This document shows, one piece after another, positions 54,007 through 62,960 of a stretch of DNA of 64,000 nt. Origin of the DNA: Evansella vedderi (GTDB lineage Bacteria; Bacillota; Bacilli; Bacillales; Salisediminibacteriaceae); contig NZ_JAUSUG010000012.1 of NCBI RefSeq assembly GCF_030813435.1, positions 1-64,000 of the forward strand, read 5' to 3'. Both the position numbers and the translations under genes were made by a program. The notes beneath the pieces were generated by a model that was given only the letters and a program-made list of their open reading frames with translations, had not been told where the DNA came from and searched no databases. The first letter of the stretch is position 1. Every line of letters starts with the position of its first letter.

Positions 54007-54564
54007 TTAGTCTTGTGATTTTTTCATTACTTCGTATTCCTTTTTCAATAAGGAATACGCTAACACATCCACATACTCACCATCTAAAAACTGGTGCTCC
54101 CGCAACTTTCCTTCTTGCTGAAACCCATATTTACGCATAATTCCAATGGCGTTTCCGTTTCTACTGTTCGTATAGGCACAAATTTTATTTAAAAACATTT
54201 TATTAAAGGCGTAATCCAAGATGGCTATTAATCCCTCTGCAGCGTATCCTTTTCCCCATAATTCACTAGATAGATTACCACCGATTTCAGCATGATTGGA
54301 TAATCTATCCCAGTTTTTAAAACCACAAGTCCCAATAACCCGGCCCGTCTCCTTTAATTCCGCTCCCCAATTGATACTGTGAGGGTCATATTGTGAACGT
54401 TCTGCAATCCGAATTAATTCTTCTACTTCTTGTATACTCTTAACTGGTTCACTTTGGTCTAATTGGACTACTTTTGGATCAGAAAATAGACGATAAATAT
54501 CGTATTTATCGTCTAAGTTTAAAGGTCTAAAAATTAAATTTTTTGTAGTAAATGTATTAGGCAT
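54007..54564 (-). CDS. GNAT N-acetyltransferase (RimJ/RimL type)
   Basis: A 185-residue acetyltransferase of the GNAT fold: LIFRPLNLDD at the start, IGTCGFKNWD, AEIGGNLSSELWGKGYAAEGL (acetyl-CoA loop with Q/R-x-x-G-x-G/A), and the C-terminal NGNAIGIMRKYGF. Substrate unknown; relatives act on ribosomal protein N-termini or small molecules. GGGAGTG precedes the ATG. Confidence 0.9.
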   Translation of the reverse strand: MPNTFTTKNLIFRPLNLDDKYDIYRLFSDPKVVQLDQSEPVKSIQEVEELIRIAERSQYDPHSINWGAELKETGRVIGTCGFKNWDRLSNHAEIGGNLSSELWGKGYAAEGLIAILDYAFNKMFLNKICAYTNSRNGNAIGIMRKYGFQQEGKLREHQFLDGEYVDVLAYSLLKKEYEVMKKSQD

Positions 54565-54587
54565 TAGAATGCACTCCCGTAGTTTTT

Positions 54588-54845
54588 TTAGTAAAAACGT
54601 CTTCTTCTACGGAAACCAGCAATACCTATTAGGGGAATAGCTACAAGTGCACCAACAGCCAGTGGGAAGAAAAACACTCCTGGGCCACTGTGTCCTGGTC
54701 CCGGTGCAGGGGCTTGGCGAAGATATACATGTTCACGATCCACTTTTTCAATGGTACCTACATAAACTTTTCCATGATGATCTCTAATCTCTACCTCTTG
54801 CCCGATATGATCATGGCATAACTTGTAATAGTAATCTACAGACAT
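54588..54845 (-). CDS. Small protein with SH3/Sm-like start and membrane tail
   Basis: An 85-residue protein. Residues 1-45 (YYYKLCHDHIGQEVEIRDHH, VYVGTIEKVDREHVYLRQ) look like a small beta-barrel. A Pro/Gly linker follows, then a hydrophobic segment (VFFFPLAVGALVAIPLIGIA), ending in FRRRRRFY. ATG 54845 lies six bases after AAAGGATGG. It is 24 bases upstream of the acetyltransferase gene, so the two are probably one transcript. Similar short proteins occur in other Bacillaceae, with no known role. Confidence 0.6.
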   Translation of the reverse strand: MSVDYYYKLCHDHIGQEVEIRDHHGKVYVGTIEKVDREHVYLRQAPAPGPGHSGPGVFFFPLAVGALVAIPLIGIAGFRRRRRFY

Positions 54846-55099
54846 AAAATCCATCCTTTTCATAAGAATTTTGTTCCTATTAAAATAGGCACACAGCCAT
54901 GCATTTTTCCGTATTGACTAAATACGTTTTCTACTAGATAACATATGTACAATCTTATTTTTCGTAATAGTGATGTAGCCTGTTTTATTGAAGATTCTGA
55001 AGAGTTACCTTTAAAATGTTAATTGGGACAAATGGAAAGGGGGGAGAGGTAATAAAAAAACTCCACCAAAGTCTGGAGGAGTTCTAAAATAAATCTTTA

Positions 55100-55987
55100 T
55101 TAAACTACGCTAGGTAAAATCTTGGGCTGAATAATCGAATATAATACTTCTCGCTCTTCTAAAGTTAACGGCACTAAAGGTAATCTTACAGATCCAACAT
55201 TTACCCTGGCCATTTCTAGTGCTTCCTTTACTGGAACTGGATTTGGGGCCATAAACAACGCTTTCATCATCGGCAGAAGCTCCCTATGGATGGCTGACGC
55301 TAATTGAGGATCTCCAGTTAGATGAGCTCTAATCATTTGCTGCATTTCATTTCCAATAACATGAGCAGCAACGGAAACAACACCATGACCGCCAATTGCC
55401 AGAATCGGTAATGTTAAGCTATCATCACCGCTATATAATAAGAAGTCATCGGATGTGTTCTCAATAATATAAGACATGGCATCAAGATCACCGCTCGCTT
55501 CTTTAATACAAACAATGTTTTCAATCGCAGATAAGCGAACTACTGTTTCCGGTAGTAAATTAACTACACTGCGTCCCGGAATATTATAAAGCATAATAGG
55601 AAGGTCAGTGGACTCTGCAATTGCTTTGAAATGCTGAAACATACCTTCTTGATTAGGCTTATTGTAATAAGGGGTTACAAGCATAACTCCATCTACACCA
55701 GCTTCAGCAGCAATCTTCGTTAAATTAATGGACTCTCGTGTATTATTACTTCCCGTACCAGCAATTACAGGAATTCGTCCGTCAACAACCTCTACCGCAT
55801 ACTTAAACAACTCTGTTTTCTCTTCTGTTGTTAAAGTAGGGGACTCACCAGTAGTACCAGCAACAACAAGTCCTTCTGTACCATTAGCAATTAAATAATT
55901 AATTAACGATTTTGTTGCATGAAAATCAATTTCACCATCTTGATCAAATGGGGTTACCATAGCGGTTAATAATCTTCCAAAATTCAT
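55100..55987 (-). CDS. dapA: 4-hydroxy-tetrahydrodipicolinate synthase
   Basis: A 295-residue TIM-barrel aldolase that condenses pyruvate with aspartate semialdehyde in lysine, diaminopimelate and dipicolinate synthesis. GTTGESPTL (near 45), the Tyr in MLYNIPGR and the Schiff-base Lys in VCIKEASGD are all present. AGAGGTGTG lies ahead of the ATG. It is transcribed alone behind an L-box leader with terminator, so lysine should repress it. Confidence 0.95.
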   Translation of the reverse strand: MNFGRLLTAMVTPFDQDGEIDFHATKSLINYLIANGTEGLVVAGTTGESPTLTTEEKTELFKYAVEVVDGRIPVIAGTGSNNTRESINLTKIAAEAGVDGVMLVTPYYNKPNQEGMFQHFKAIAESTDLPIMLYNIPGRSVVNLLPETVVRLSAIENIVCIKEASGDLDAMSYIIENTSDDFLLYSGDDSLTLPILAIGGHGVVSVAAHVIGNEMQQMIRAHLTGDPQLASAIHRELLPMMKALFMAPNPVPVKEALEMARVNVGSVRLPLVPLTLEEREVLYSIIQPKILPSVV

Positions 55988-56092
55988 TTACAACACACCT
56001 CTATTCAACGGATTTTGTTCGCCTGTATTACGCTGGCGACCTAAGTTCTTGAATAGAGCTAAATCGCATGATAACTATGTCTTGAACCATTA

Positions 56093-56121
56093 AAAAACAA
56101 CAACGAGGGTATCGTTGCTGC
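56093..56121 (-). terminator. Leader terminator of dapA
   Basis: On the minus strand, GCAACGA pairs with TCGTTGT and is followed by six T's. It lies between the L-box and the dapA start, as required for lysine-dependent termination. Confidence 0.85.
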
Positions 56122-56149
56122 TGAGAATGTTAAACATAGTCATTCCAGC

Positions 56150-56338
56150 GTGAGATAGCCCTCCATATAGCCCTTATGACATCAGACTATATGACAGTTC
56201 AGCATTTATTCAATGACAGAACCAACAGTAAACGCATGAGTCGTTTACCGCTTCGGCAAATCCCCCTTTCCACATCCCTCATAGGAGCTCATTCCCCTTA
56301 AGATGAGTACTTATGGTCTTTGCACCTCTAACCTCACT
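56150..56338 (-). promoter_or_regulatory. Lysine riboswitch (L-box)
   Basis: The minus strand carries the conserved L-box elements in order: AGAGGTGC, GGAAAGGGGGATTTGCCGAAGC, CATTGAATAAATG and GGAGGGCTATCTC. Closing stem P1 is formed by GTGAG and CTCAC. A TTGATA/CATATT promoter pair lies just upstream (56387 to 56360). Lysine binding should favour the terminator at 56093-56121 and switch dapA off. Confidence 0.95.
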
Positions 56339-56495
56339 TCAAAAATTATTGAAGTAAAGAATATGAACTTTGTTTCCACCTTATCAAAGATACTTTCCAT
56401 TTGCAATAGATAGGACGAAATTCATAAAGTATTAACAAAATTTTTTTGTTATAGAATATGACAATACTAATATAAAAATGATTCTGTATGATTTA

Positions 56496-56541
56496 AAGAG
56501 GGTGTCCCAACGGTTATAAATATACCGTTAAGACACCCTTC
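56496..56541. terminator. Bidirectional terminator
   Basis: AGAGGGTGTC...AACGGT pairs with ACCGTTAAGACACCCTT (one mismatch). It closes the 31-residue gene on the minus strand. Confidence 0.75.
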
Positions 56542-56546
56542 AAATC

Positions 56547-56642
56547 TTAGTGATAACTGTTCTGTCCGTTTGCACTGCTGCTTGTTTTATGTTTCGGCTT
56601 TTTTTTGTGCTTTTGCTTTGTTCCACCGTCTTTTTTAGACAT
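56547..56642 (-). CDS. 31-residue lysine-rich peptide
   Basis: ATG at 56642 follows AGGGGGAAA. The product (MSKKDGGTKQKHKKKPKHK then a Ser/Asn/His tail) is strongly basic and has no hydrophobic part. A dedicated ribosome site and downstream terminator support a real gene. It resembles the many tiny basic spore or ribosome-associated peptides of Bacillaceae but belongs to no family I can name. The rest of 56643-56930 contains only a short relic of the dispersed repeat family D (about 56862-56925). Confidence 0.5.
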   Translation of the reverse strand: MSKKDGGTKQKHKKKPKHKTSSSANGQNSYH

Positions 56643-56954
56643 GTGTATTTCCCCCTGATTTTGCAAAAATTAAGACACGTGTAGATGTCTCATTTATAGA
56701 ATAAACACCTAACTAATTTTCACTACGTTCAATTATTGGAAATGCCTAATAAAGGTGTTATTCCTAACACTTGTGTATAATAAACTTTGGTTTCACTATA
56801 AGAAGTAATTCAGAAAACGAATACGCTAAAAAAGAGGTGATTTGGCTAAAATAGTAAAGTGAGCATAACTCGAAGTAGTGTAAGGTGTCGACTCCAGCTA
56901 CGAGCGTTTTAAAAAATAGTCTATTTTTAAGTGAGCGGAAAGGGGTTCTTTGGT

Positions 56955-57593
56955 TTGACTATCGATTGGTTAGAATGGTTAGGGTATTTAGCCTCTCTTA
57001 TTGTACTTATATCCTTATTAATGAGCTCTATTATTAAATTAAGGTGGATTAATTTACTGGGCTCCACAATTTTTTCTATTTATGGATTTTTAATTGGGGC
57101 GTTGCCTGTTGGATTTATGAACATGGGGATCGCTTTTATTAACATATACTATCTCTTGAAAATTTACAGTGCCAAGGAAGAGTATTTTAAAATTTTATCT
57201 ATTGAAAATAGTCCACAATACTTTAATCATTTTGTAGACTATTACAAAAAGGAAATGGAGAAATACGGTTTTAAAACGAAATACAATGTTAGCCAGTATG
57301 AAATACGATTCTTTATTTTAAGAAACATGGTTCCAGCCGGGGTATTTCTTGCTTCCAAATACGATGAAAAAACACTTAAAGTAGAATTGGATTTTGTAAT
57401 CCCAGAGTATCGGGATTTTAAAACTGGTCATTACATTTATGAACATAGTAAAGGATTTTTTCTCGAAAAAGGCTTCACTGATTTCATTACATATTCAGAA
57501 TCAGAATCCCATATTAGGTATTTAACGAAAGTTGGCTTTGAAGAGACCACTGACCATAATGGGGTAAAATGCTTTATGAAAAAAATTAAATAA
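56955..57593 (+). CDS. YgjV-like membrane domain fused to a GNAT-like domain
   Basis: A 212-residue protein. The first 75 residues form three helices (WLEWLGYLASLIVLISLL, INLLGSTIFSIYGFLIGA, VGFMNMGIAFINIYYLLKIY), as in the YgjV sugar-SemiSWEET-like family. The remaining 135 residues resemble an acetyltransferase fold (FVIPEYRDFKTGHYIYEHSK, then IRYLTKVGFEETTD). The start is TTG 56955, nine bases after GAAAGGGG. The upstream region is a repeat relic, so the promoter may be new. Function unknown. Confidence 0.7.
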   Translation: MTIDWLEWLGYLASLIVLISLLMSSIIKLRWINLLGSTIFSIYGFLIGALPVGFMNMGIAFINIYYLLKIYSAKEEYFKILSIENSPQYFNHFVDYYKKEMEKYGFKTKYNVSQYEIRFFILRNMVPAGVFLASKYDEKTLKVELDFVIPEYRDFKTGHYIYEHSKGFFLEKGFTDFITYSESESHIRYLTKVGFEETTDHNGVKCFMKKIK

Positions 57594-57605
57594 CGATTTA
57601 ATAAA

Positions 57606-57650
57606 TCAGTGTACAGGTCAAATAGACGAAGACACTGATTTTTTATTTTT
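57606..57650 (+). terminator. Intrinsic terminator
   Basis: ATCAGTGT pairs with ACACTGAT around a long loop and is followed by T's. The rest of the 57594-57896 gap holds only a possible promoter (TATAAT at 57763) and a cre-like site. Confidence 0.6.
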
Positions 57651-57822
57651 CAGTAACACGTTAATATCTACTATTCCATAAATGAATAGGTCCCATAAAT
57701 AAAAACTATCATTATTTGGTAATTTTTTTAATCTAAAACGGTTTTAGAAATATTCTTAATGTTATAATAATATTGATTTGAAGAAAATAAAGACCTAGTG
57801 AAAGCCCCTTAGTTTCTTTTAT

Positions 57823-57836
57823 TAAAAGCGTTTAAA
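57823..57836 (+). promoter_or_regulatory. cre-like site upstream of the glycolate oxidase operon
   Basis: TAAAAGCGTTTAAA matches the cre consensus TGWAARCGYTWNCW at 12 of 14 positions and is itself near-palindromic. It lies 60 bases before the operon start, where CcpA could block transcription in sugar excess. Confidence 0.35.
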
Positions 57837-57896
57837 TAAAGCTTTACTCTGATTTTTTGCAAGGTCTAAGGTTAATCATTTCATAGGGGGGATACC

Positions 57897-59222
57897 ATGC
57901 TCAAAGCTCTAGGGACAGAAATGAAGTCAGTAATAGGAGAAGAGAAAATAATAGAAAGAAAAGTGGAGGAGCAACCTCACCCATTAGGAAATGGTGGGAA
58001 AATTACGGTATTGCCATCCACAGAGGAAGAAATAGCAGCAGTAGTTAAATACGCAAACGAAAACGGAATGACTATTACAGTTACTGGGACGGGGACTAAA
58101 CGAGGTTTCGGGGGCACTATTGAAGATGCAGATATTCTACTTTCTCTTGAAAACTATCACGGAATTGTGGAACACACGGTAGGGGACATGACCATCACTG
58201 TTAAATCAGGAACGAAGTTTGAAGAATTACAAAGATATTTACAAAAACACAAACAAAAAATTCCTCTCGACCCAGCTTGGCCAGAAAATGCGACTATTGG
58301 TGGCGTTATTGCGGTCAATGACAGTGGTCCAAAGCGTTTCCGCAATGGTTCTGCCAGGGATGTCGTCATTGGACTAAGGACCGTTTACCCAAACGGTTCG
58401 GTGATACGTTCTGGTGGGAAAGTGGTAAAAAACGTTGCAGGATACGATATGAATAAGCTTTTTATAGGCTCTATGGGGACGTTAGGGGTTTTAACTGAAA
58501 TTACGATGAAACTCCGTCCGCTCCCTGAGTATGAAAGTCTATTACTATTATCTTTTCCGAAGGGGGGGATGGAGGAAATCCGGTCCTTTGCCGTACGCTT
58601 ACTTGATACAATGCTGGAACCAGTAACACTGGAGTTAATTAACCCTGTGTTAGCCGAAAAATTAACGGGGCAAAGTACATACACCTTAGCCATTGGCTTT
58701 GAGGATGTGGAAAGCTCTGTTCATTATCAGGAGGAGTATGTAAAAAAAATACATCCGGAAGCCCAATTAACTATATTACAAGAAGACGACTCCAGAGAAT
58801 TTTGGCAGCAGTTCTACCAAATAGGCCCTAAGGGAACTGATTCTCCCTCTAAATTAGTAACAGAAGCCTCTATGAAAATAGGTGTGAAGAATATGGCTAT
58901 CCCAGAAGTCATAAAAGAATCAGTCCATTTACAGGATATGTATAATTTAGAGGTGTTTGCCCACGGGGGACTTGGACATGGTTTATGTCAAGTACATCTA
59001 AAAGGTGCTGCCCAGGATATTAAGTCCGCCCTTACTCATCTGAGAAATCTCGTAAAGGACCTAGGTGGAAATTCCGTAATTAAATACCTGCCACTAACAC
59101 TGCGGAAAGAGATGGATGTTTGGGGAGAGAAACCGAGCTATTTCTTCCTGCTAGAGGGAATCAAAAAGAAAATTGACCCTAAGAAGACCCTTAACAATCA
59201 ACGTTTTGTAGGGGGGATATAA
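57897..59222 (+). CDS. Glycolate oxidase FAD-binding subunit (GlcE-like)
   Basis: A 441-residue PCMH-type FAD protein. The FAD motifs are VTGTGTKRGFGG, DPAWPENATIGGVIAVNDSGPKR and SGGKVVKNVAGYDMNKLFIGS. Its size (shorter than GlcD) and central position in GlcE alignments suggest the second flavin subunit. It is first in an operon with the iron-sulfur subunit (2-base gap) and a GlcD-like subunit. Together they oxidise glycolate, or another 2-hydroxyacid such as lactate, and pass electrons to the chain. Confidence 0.85.
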   Translation: MLKALGTEMKSVIGEEKIIERKVEEQPHPLGNGGKITVLPSTEEEIAAVVKYANENGMTITVTGTGTKRGFGGTIEDADILLSLENYHGIVEHTVGDMTITVKSGTKFEELQRYLQKHKQKIPLDPAWPENATIGGVIAVNDSGPKRFRNGSARDVVIGLRTVYPNGSVIRSGGKVVKNVAGYDMNKLFIGSMGTLGVLTEITMKLRPLPEYESLLLLSFPKGGMEEIRSFAVRLLDTMLEPVTLELINPVLAEKLTGQSTYTLAIGFEDVESSVHYQEEYVKKIHPEAQLTILQEDDSREFWQQFYQIGPKGTDSPSKLVTEASMKIGVKNMAIPEVIKESVHLQDMYNLEVFAHGGLGHGLCQVHLKGAAQDIKSALTHLRNLVKDLGGNSVIKYLPLTLRKEMDVWGEKPSYFFLLEGIKKKIDPKKTLNNQRFVGGI

Positions 59223-59224
59223 AA

Positions 59225-60610
59225 ATGAACATGAAAATAGATGAGAAGATCCTTCAAAGTCAAGTACAGGATACTCCATGTTCCACATCGTCACTTAGTA
59301 ATTATTTTGAAAAAGATGCTCCCGACGAAAAGAAATGGGCCGATTGTGTTCACTGTGGTATATGTTTAGAGTCATGTCCAACTTATGAAGTAACCGGTCA
59401 GGAGCAGCATTCCCCAAGGGGGCGGGTTCACTTGATTAAGTCTGTAGCGGAAGGGAAGCTGTCCCTCAATGAGCAGTTTATGGACCCTGTTTTTGCCTGT
59501 TTAGACTGTCGTGCTTGTACCACTGCATGCCCAGCTGATGTGGAAGTAGGTCCCCTTATTGAGGAAGCGCGGGGACAAATTCGTCAAGCTATGCCACTGA
59601 CAGGCTGGAAGGGCATGATGAGTAAATTTTTCCTGGAGGGTTTATTCCCACACCACGAGCGTTTAAATAAAGTAGGAACACTGCTGAAGTTTTACCAAAA
59701 GAGCGGCATGCAAACAGCAGTAAGAAAAACAGGCCTGATTAACATAATGCCGGATCATCTTGTAGCAATGGAAGGGGTTATGCCTAAGGTAACCCAATCG
59801 GTTCGAAAGAAATATAAACACGAGGATGTAATTAAAGCTAAAACAGAAACAAAAAGTGAAGTGGCTATGTTAACAGGTTGTATTATGGATGTTATGTTTG
59901 GTGATGTGAACGATGCCACTGTAAAAGTTCTTACACGGAACGGAAATGATGTAACGATTCCAAAAGAACAAACATGCTGTGGTGCCTTACATGTTCACGC
60001 TGGCGACAGGGAAATGGGCAGAAAATTAGCCAAGCAAAATATGGAAGCCTTTCATGATGCTGACACTGTGATTACCAATGCAGCTGGATGTGGTGCTATG
60101 CTTAAGGAGTATCCTGAATTGTTCCGGGAAGACCCTGAGTGGCATGAAAAAGCGGTTGAGTTTTCAAAGAAAGTGCAGGATATTTCAAAGTACCTCTACG
60201 ATACGGGCTATGAAATCCCAAAGGCGGAGTTAAACACAAAAATAACGTATCATGATGCTTGTCACTTAGTCCATGGCCAAGGAGTTCGCCAGGAACCAAG
60301 GGATTTACTCATTAATATCCCAGGGGTGGAGATGGTTCACATGCCTAACGCCGATCGTTGCTGCGGAAGTGCAGGAATTTATAATTTAACAAATCCTGAG
60401 ATGGCTGGAGCTGTCTTAGACAACAAGATGGAAAATGTTCCCGAGGAAGTGGAAATGATCTCCATGGGTAACCCTGGCTGTATGCTCCAAATGGCAATGG
60501 GAGTAAAGAAGGACGGGAGAAATCAAAGAGTTGTCCATACAGTCCAGCTCCTAAATTGGGCATATGAAAAGGAAGATAAGAAGAGGGAGGAGGAAAACGA
60601 ATGGCAATGA
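59225..60610 (+). CDS. glcF: Glycolate oxidase iron-sulfur subunit (GlcF-like)
   Basis: A 461-residue protein with two [4Fe-4S] ferredoxin motifs, C41-x2-C44-x2-C47-x3-C51 and C92-x2-C95-x2-C98-x3-C102, each followed by Pro. Two CCG domains of the heterodisulfide-reductase type follow (TCCGALHVHAGD and RCCGSAGIYN, with TGCIMD and DACHLVHGQG). It mediates electron transfer from the flavin subunits. It overlaps the next gene by up to ten bases. Confidence 0.93.
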   Translation: MNMKIDEKILQSQVQDTPCSTSSLSNYFEKDAPDEKKWADCVHCGICLESCPTYEVTGQEQHSPRGRVHLIKSVAEGKLSLNEQFMDPVFACLDCRACTTACPADVEVGPLIEEARGQIRQAMPLTGWKGMMSKFFLEGLFPHHERLNKVGTLLKFYQKSGMQTAVRKTGLINIMPDHLVAMEGVMPKVTQSVRKKYKHEDVIKAKTETKSEVAMLTGCIMDVMFGDVNDATVKVLTRNGNDVTIPKEQTCCGALHVHAGDREMGRKLAKQNMEAFHDADTVITNAAGCGAMLKEYPELFREDPEWHEKAVEFSKKVQDISKYLYDTGYEIPKAELNTKITYHDACHLVHGQGVRQEPRDLLINIPGVEMVHMPNADRCCGSAGIYNLTNPEMAGAVLDNKMENVPEEVEMISMGNPGCMLQMAMGVKKDGRNQRVVHTVQLLNWAYEKEDKKREEENEWQ

Positions 60611-62055
60611 AAGGATTGAAAATCAAGGATAAGCACATTCGAAGCTTAGCTAATCTCCTCTCAGGGCCGAAGCCGATTTTATATCATAAAGAGGATCTAC
60701 TTGCTTATGATTGTGATGGTTTCACTATTGAAAGGCATCTTCCTAAGGCCGTTGTTTTTCCGAAAAATACGGAAGAAGTGGCAGCTATTGTTAAATACTG
60801 TCATGAAAATATGTTACCCTTCCTTGCACGTGGAGCTGGTACGGGTCTAAGCGGAGGGGCAATCCCTCTCAATAATGAGGTGGTGATTAGCTTAACCAGA
60901 ATGAAAAAGCTTCTAAGTGTTGATCTTGAAAATAGAATTGCTGTTGTAGAGCCTGGTTTTGTCAATTTGAAATTAACAAATTCCATTGCCGATAAAGGAT
61001 ACTATTATGCACCAGATCCATCTAGTCAATACGCCTGTACCATTGGGGGGAATGTAGCAGAGAATGCTGGTGGGGCACACTGCCTTAAATACGGAGTTAC
61101 GACAAATCACATTCTAGGTTTAGAGCTTGTCCTGCCTAACGGGGAGATAATTGAGATTGGAAAGGACGGTATTCCCGATTCCCCTGGATATGATTTACTT
61201 GGACTGCTAACGGGATCAGAGGGTACATTAGGGATAGTTACTAAAATTACCGTTCGTGTCTTGAAAAATCCAGAGGATAAACAAACGGTTCTTGCCTATT
61301 TTGACCGAGTGGAAGATGGAAGCCAAGCGGTATCCGATATTATATCCACTGGTATTGTTCCTGCTGCTTTAGAGATGATGGACAAAACAGCTATTGAAGC
61401 AGTGGAAGCGGCAGCTTTTCCTGTTGGACACCCAAGGGACATTGCAGCCGTATTATTAATAGAAGTGGATGGTATATCTTCCGGAATTGAGGAGCAAATC
61501 AGTAAAATCCTCAAGGTATGTAAAAGTAGGAATGTCCGGGAGGTAAAGGTAGCGGAAAGTGAACGGGAGCGGGCTAGATGGTGGGCTAACAGAAAAACAG
61601 GGTTCGGTGCTATGGGAGCTATTTCCCCAAATTATCTTGTACAGGATGGGGTTATCCCAAGGAGTCGTTTACCAGAAGTGTTAAAAAAAATAAATGAAAT
61701 TAGTGAAGAATCAGGCCTACGAATAGCTAATATTTTCCATGCGGGGGATGGGAACCTTCATCCGTTGGTCCTCTTTGATGCAAGAGTTCCAGGGGAGACA
61801 GAAAGGGCCATTGAAGCAGGGAGTGCATGTTTAAAGGTATGTGCTGATGTAGGGGGTACCATAACAGGAGAACATGGTGTTGGGATTGAGAAAAGGGAAG
61901 AAATGCGTTTTGTGTTTACAGATGAAGAAATTGTAGCACAGACAGATGTTCGAGAGGTCTTTAACCCTGATAATCTGTTGAATGCAGGTAAACTATTCCC
62001 TACCCCTGGCCGCTGTGCAGAGGTGAAAAAAGAGTTGAAGGCTTCAACTTCTTAG
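60601..62055 (+). CDS. glcD: Glycolate oxidase catalytic subunit (GlcD-like)
   Basis: A 484-residue FAD-linked 2-hydroxyacid dehydrogenase. The FAD site is RGAGTGLSGGAIPL and DPSSQYACTIGGNVAENAGG. The C-terminal substrate domain has NIFHAGDGNLHPL and GEHGVGIEKREEM, whose His/Glu residues are typical of GlcD. An alternative ATG six bases downstream would give the classical four-base overlap with glcF; GGGAGGAGG serves either. Confidence 0.93.
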   Translation: MAMKGLKIKDKHIRSLANLLSGPKPILYHKEDLLAYDCDGFTIERHLPKAVVFPKNTEEVAAIVKYCHENMLPFLARGAGTGLSGGAIPLNNEVVISLTRMKKLLSVDLENRIAVVEPGFVNLKLTNSIADKGYYYAPDPSSQYACTIGGNVAENAGGAHCLKYGVTTNHILGLELVLPNGEIIEIGKDGIPDSPGYDLLGLLTGSEGTLGIVTKITVRVLKNPEDKQTVLAYFDRVEDGSQAVSDIISTGIVPAALEMMDKTAIEAVEAAAFPVGHPRDIAAVLLIEVDGISSGIEEQISKILKVCKSRNVREVKVAESERERARWWANRKTGFGAMGAISPNYLVQDGVIPRSRLPEVLKKINEISEESGLRIANIFHAGDGNLHPLVLFDARVPGETERAIEAGSACLKVCADVGGTITGEHGVGIEKREEMRFVFTDEEIVAQTDVREVFNPDNLLNAGKLFPTPGRCAEVKKELKASTS

Positions 62056-62128
62056 GTTCCTAGCAAAAAACTCAGCTGATATGTAATATAGATTGTTAAA
62101 CGATAAAAAGGGTAAAGGAGCTTTATTT

Positions 62129-62905
62129 ATGAAATTTATTCGATTTACTAAGGATTCAAATACTTATCAAGGTGTGTTAAAGGAAAATGTCGTGGAAGTG
62201 ATTGAAGGTTACTTTTTTGGGGAGTGGAATTACACTGGGGAAAGTTTTTTAAAGAATGAAGTCCAGCTGCTAGCCCCATTAGAACCGAAACATATCATCG
62301 GAATTGGTGCTAACTTTGTTGGGAGCAAGGAAGATTTACCTGAAACACAGCCCGAGATTCCTGTATTTTTCTTTAAACCAACTACTTCCGTAATAGGCCC
62401 GGAGGAGGAAATCGTTATCCCTGAGGCCATCGATCAAGTAAAGTTTGAATCGGAGCTAGCTATTGTCATTGGAAAAGAGGCAAAAAATTTAAACGAAGAG
62501 GATGTTCTTGATTATATATTTGGCTACACGGTGGCAAATGATGTAACTGCTCCACAATTTTTCAGGGAAGATGGACATTGGATGGTTGGAAAATCCTTTG
62601 ATACCTTTACGCCACTTGGACCTGTTATTGAAACGGAGCTGGACCCATTTAATGTTGTTGTAGAGGCAAGGCTGAATGGGGAGAAAAAACAGCATAGTGC
62701 AACAGAATTGATGATCGTTCCCATACGAAGAATGATTTCATACTTATCCAATGTTATGACACTCAATAAGGGAGATGTCATATTAACTGGTAGCCCTCTT
62801 GGTGCAGAGCTTGTGAATGCAGGTGATACTATTGAATGTGAAATTAAGGAAATTGGTGTTCTAAGAAATACATTCACAGCAGCAAAAGAGAAAATAAACA
62901 GCTGA
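62129..62905 (+). CDS. Fumarylacetoacetate hydrolase (FAH) family protein
   Basis: A 258-residue member of the FAH superfamily (acylpyruvase or 2-oxo-hydratase type). The metal-binding acidic residues occur in VKFESELAIVIGKEAK and ANDVTAPQFFRED; the substrate loop is GKSFDTFTPLGP, and GDVILTGSPLGAE follows. ATG 62129 lies behind AAAGGAGC. The glc operon ends 73 bases upstream with no terminator visible, so it may be co-transcribed and act on an oxo-acid. Exact substrate unknown. Confidence 0.88.
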   Translation: MKFIRFTKDSNTYQGVLKENVVEVIEGYFFGEWNYTGESFLKNEVQLLAPLEPKHIIGIGANFVGSKEDLPETQPEIPVFFFKPTTSVIGPEEEIVIPEAIDQVKFESELAIVIGKEAKNLNEEDVLDYIFGYTVANDVTAPQFFREDGHWMVGKSFDTFTPLGPVIETELDPFNVVVEARLNGEKKQHSATELMIVPIRRMISYLSNVMTLNKGDVILTGSPLGAELVNAGDTIECEIKEIGVLRNTFTAAKEKINS

Positions 62906-62908
62906 TAA

Positions 62909-62943
62909 AAAATACTGCCTCTTCCATGGGGCAGTATTTTTTA
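62909..62943 (+). terminator. Operon terminator after the FAH gene
   Basis: AAATACTGCC pairs perfectly with GGCAGTATTT around a 10-base loop and is followed by T's. Confidence 0.9.
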
Positions 62944-62960
62944 TTTAAAAGTAATTTCTA

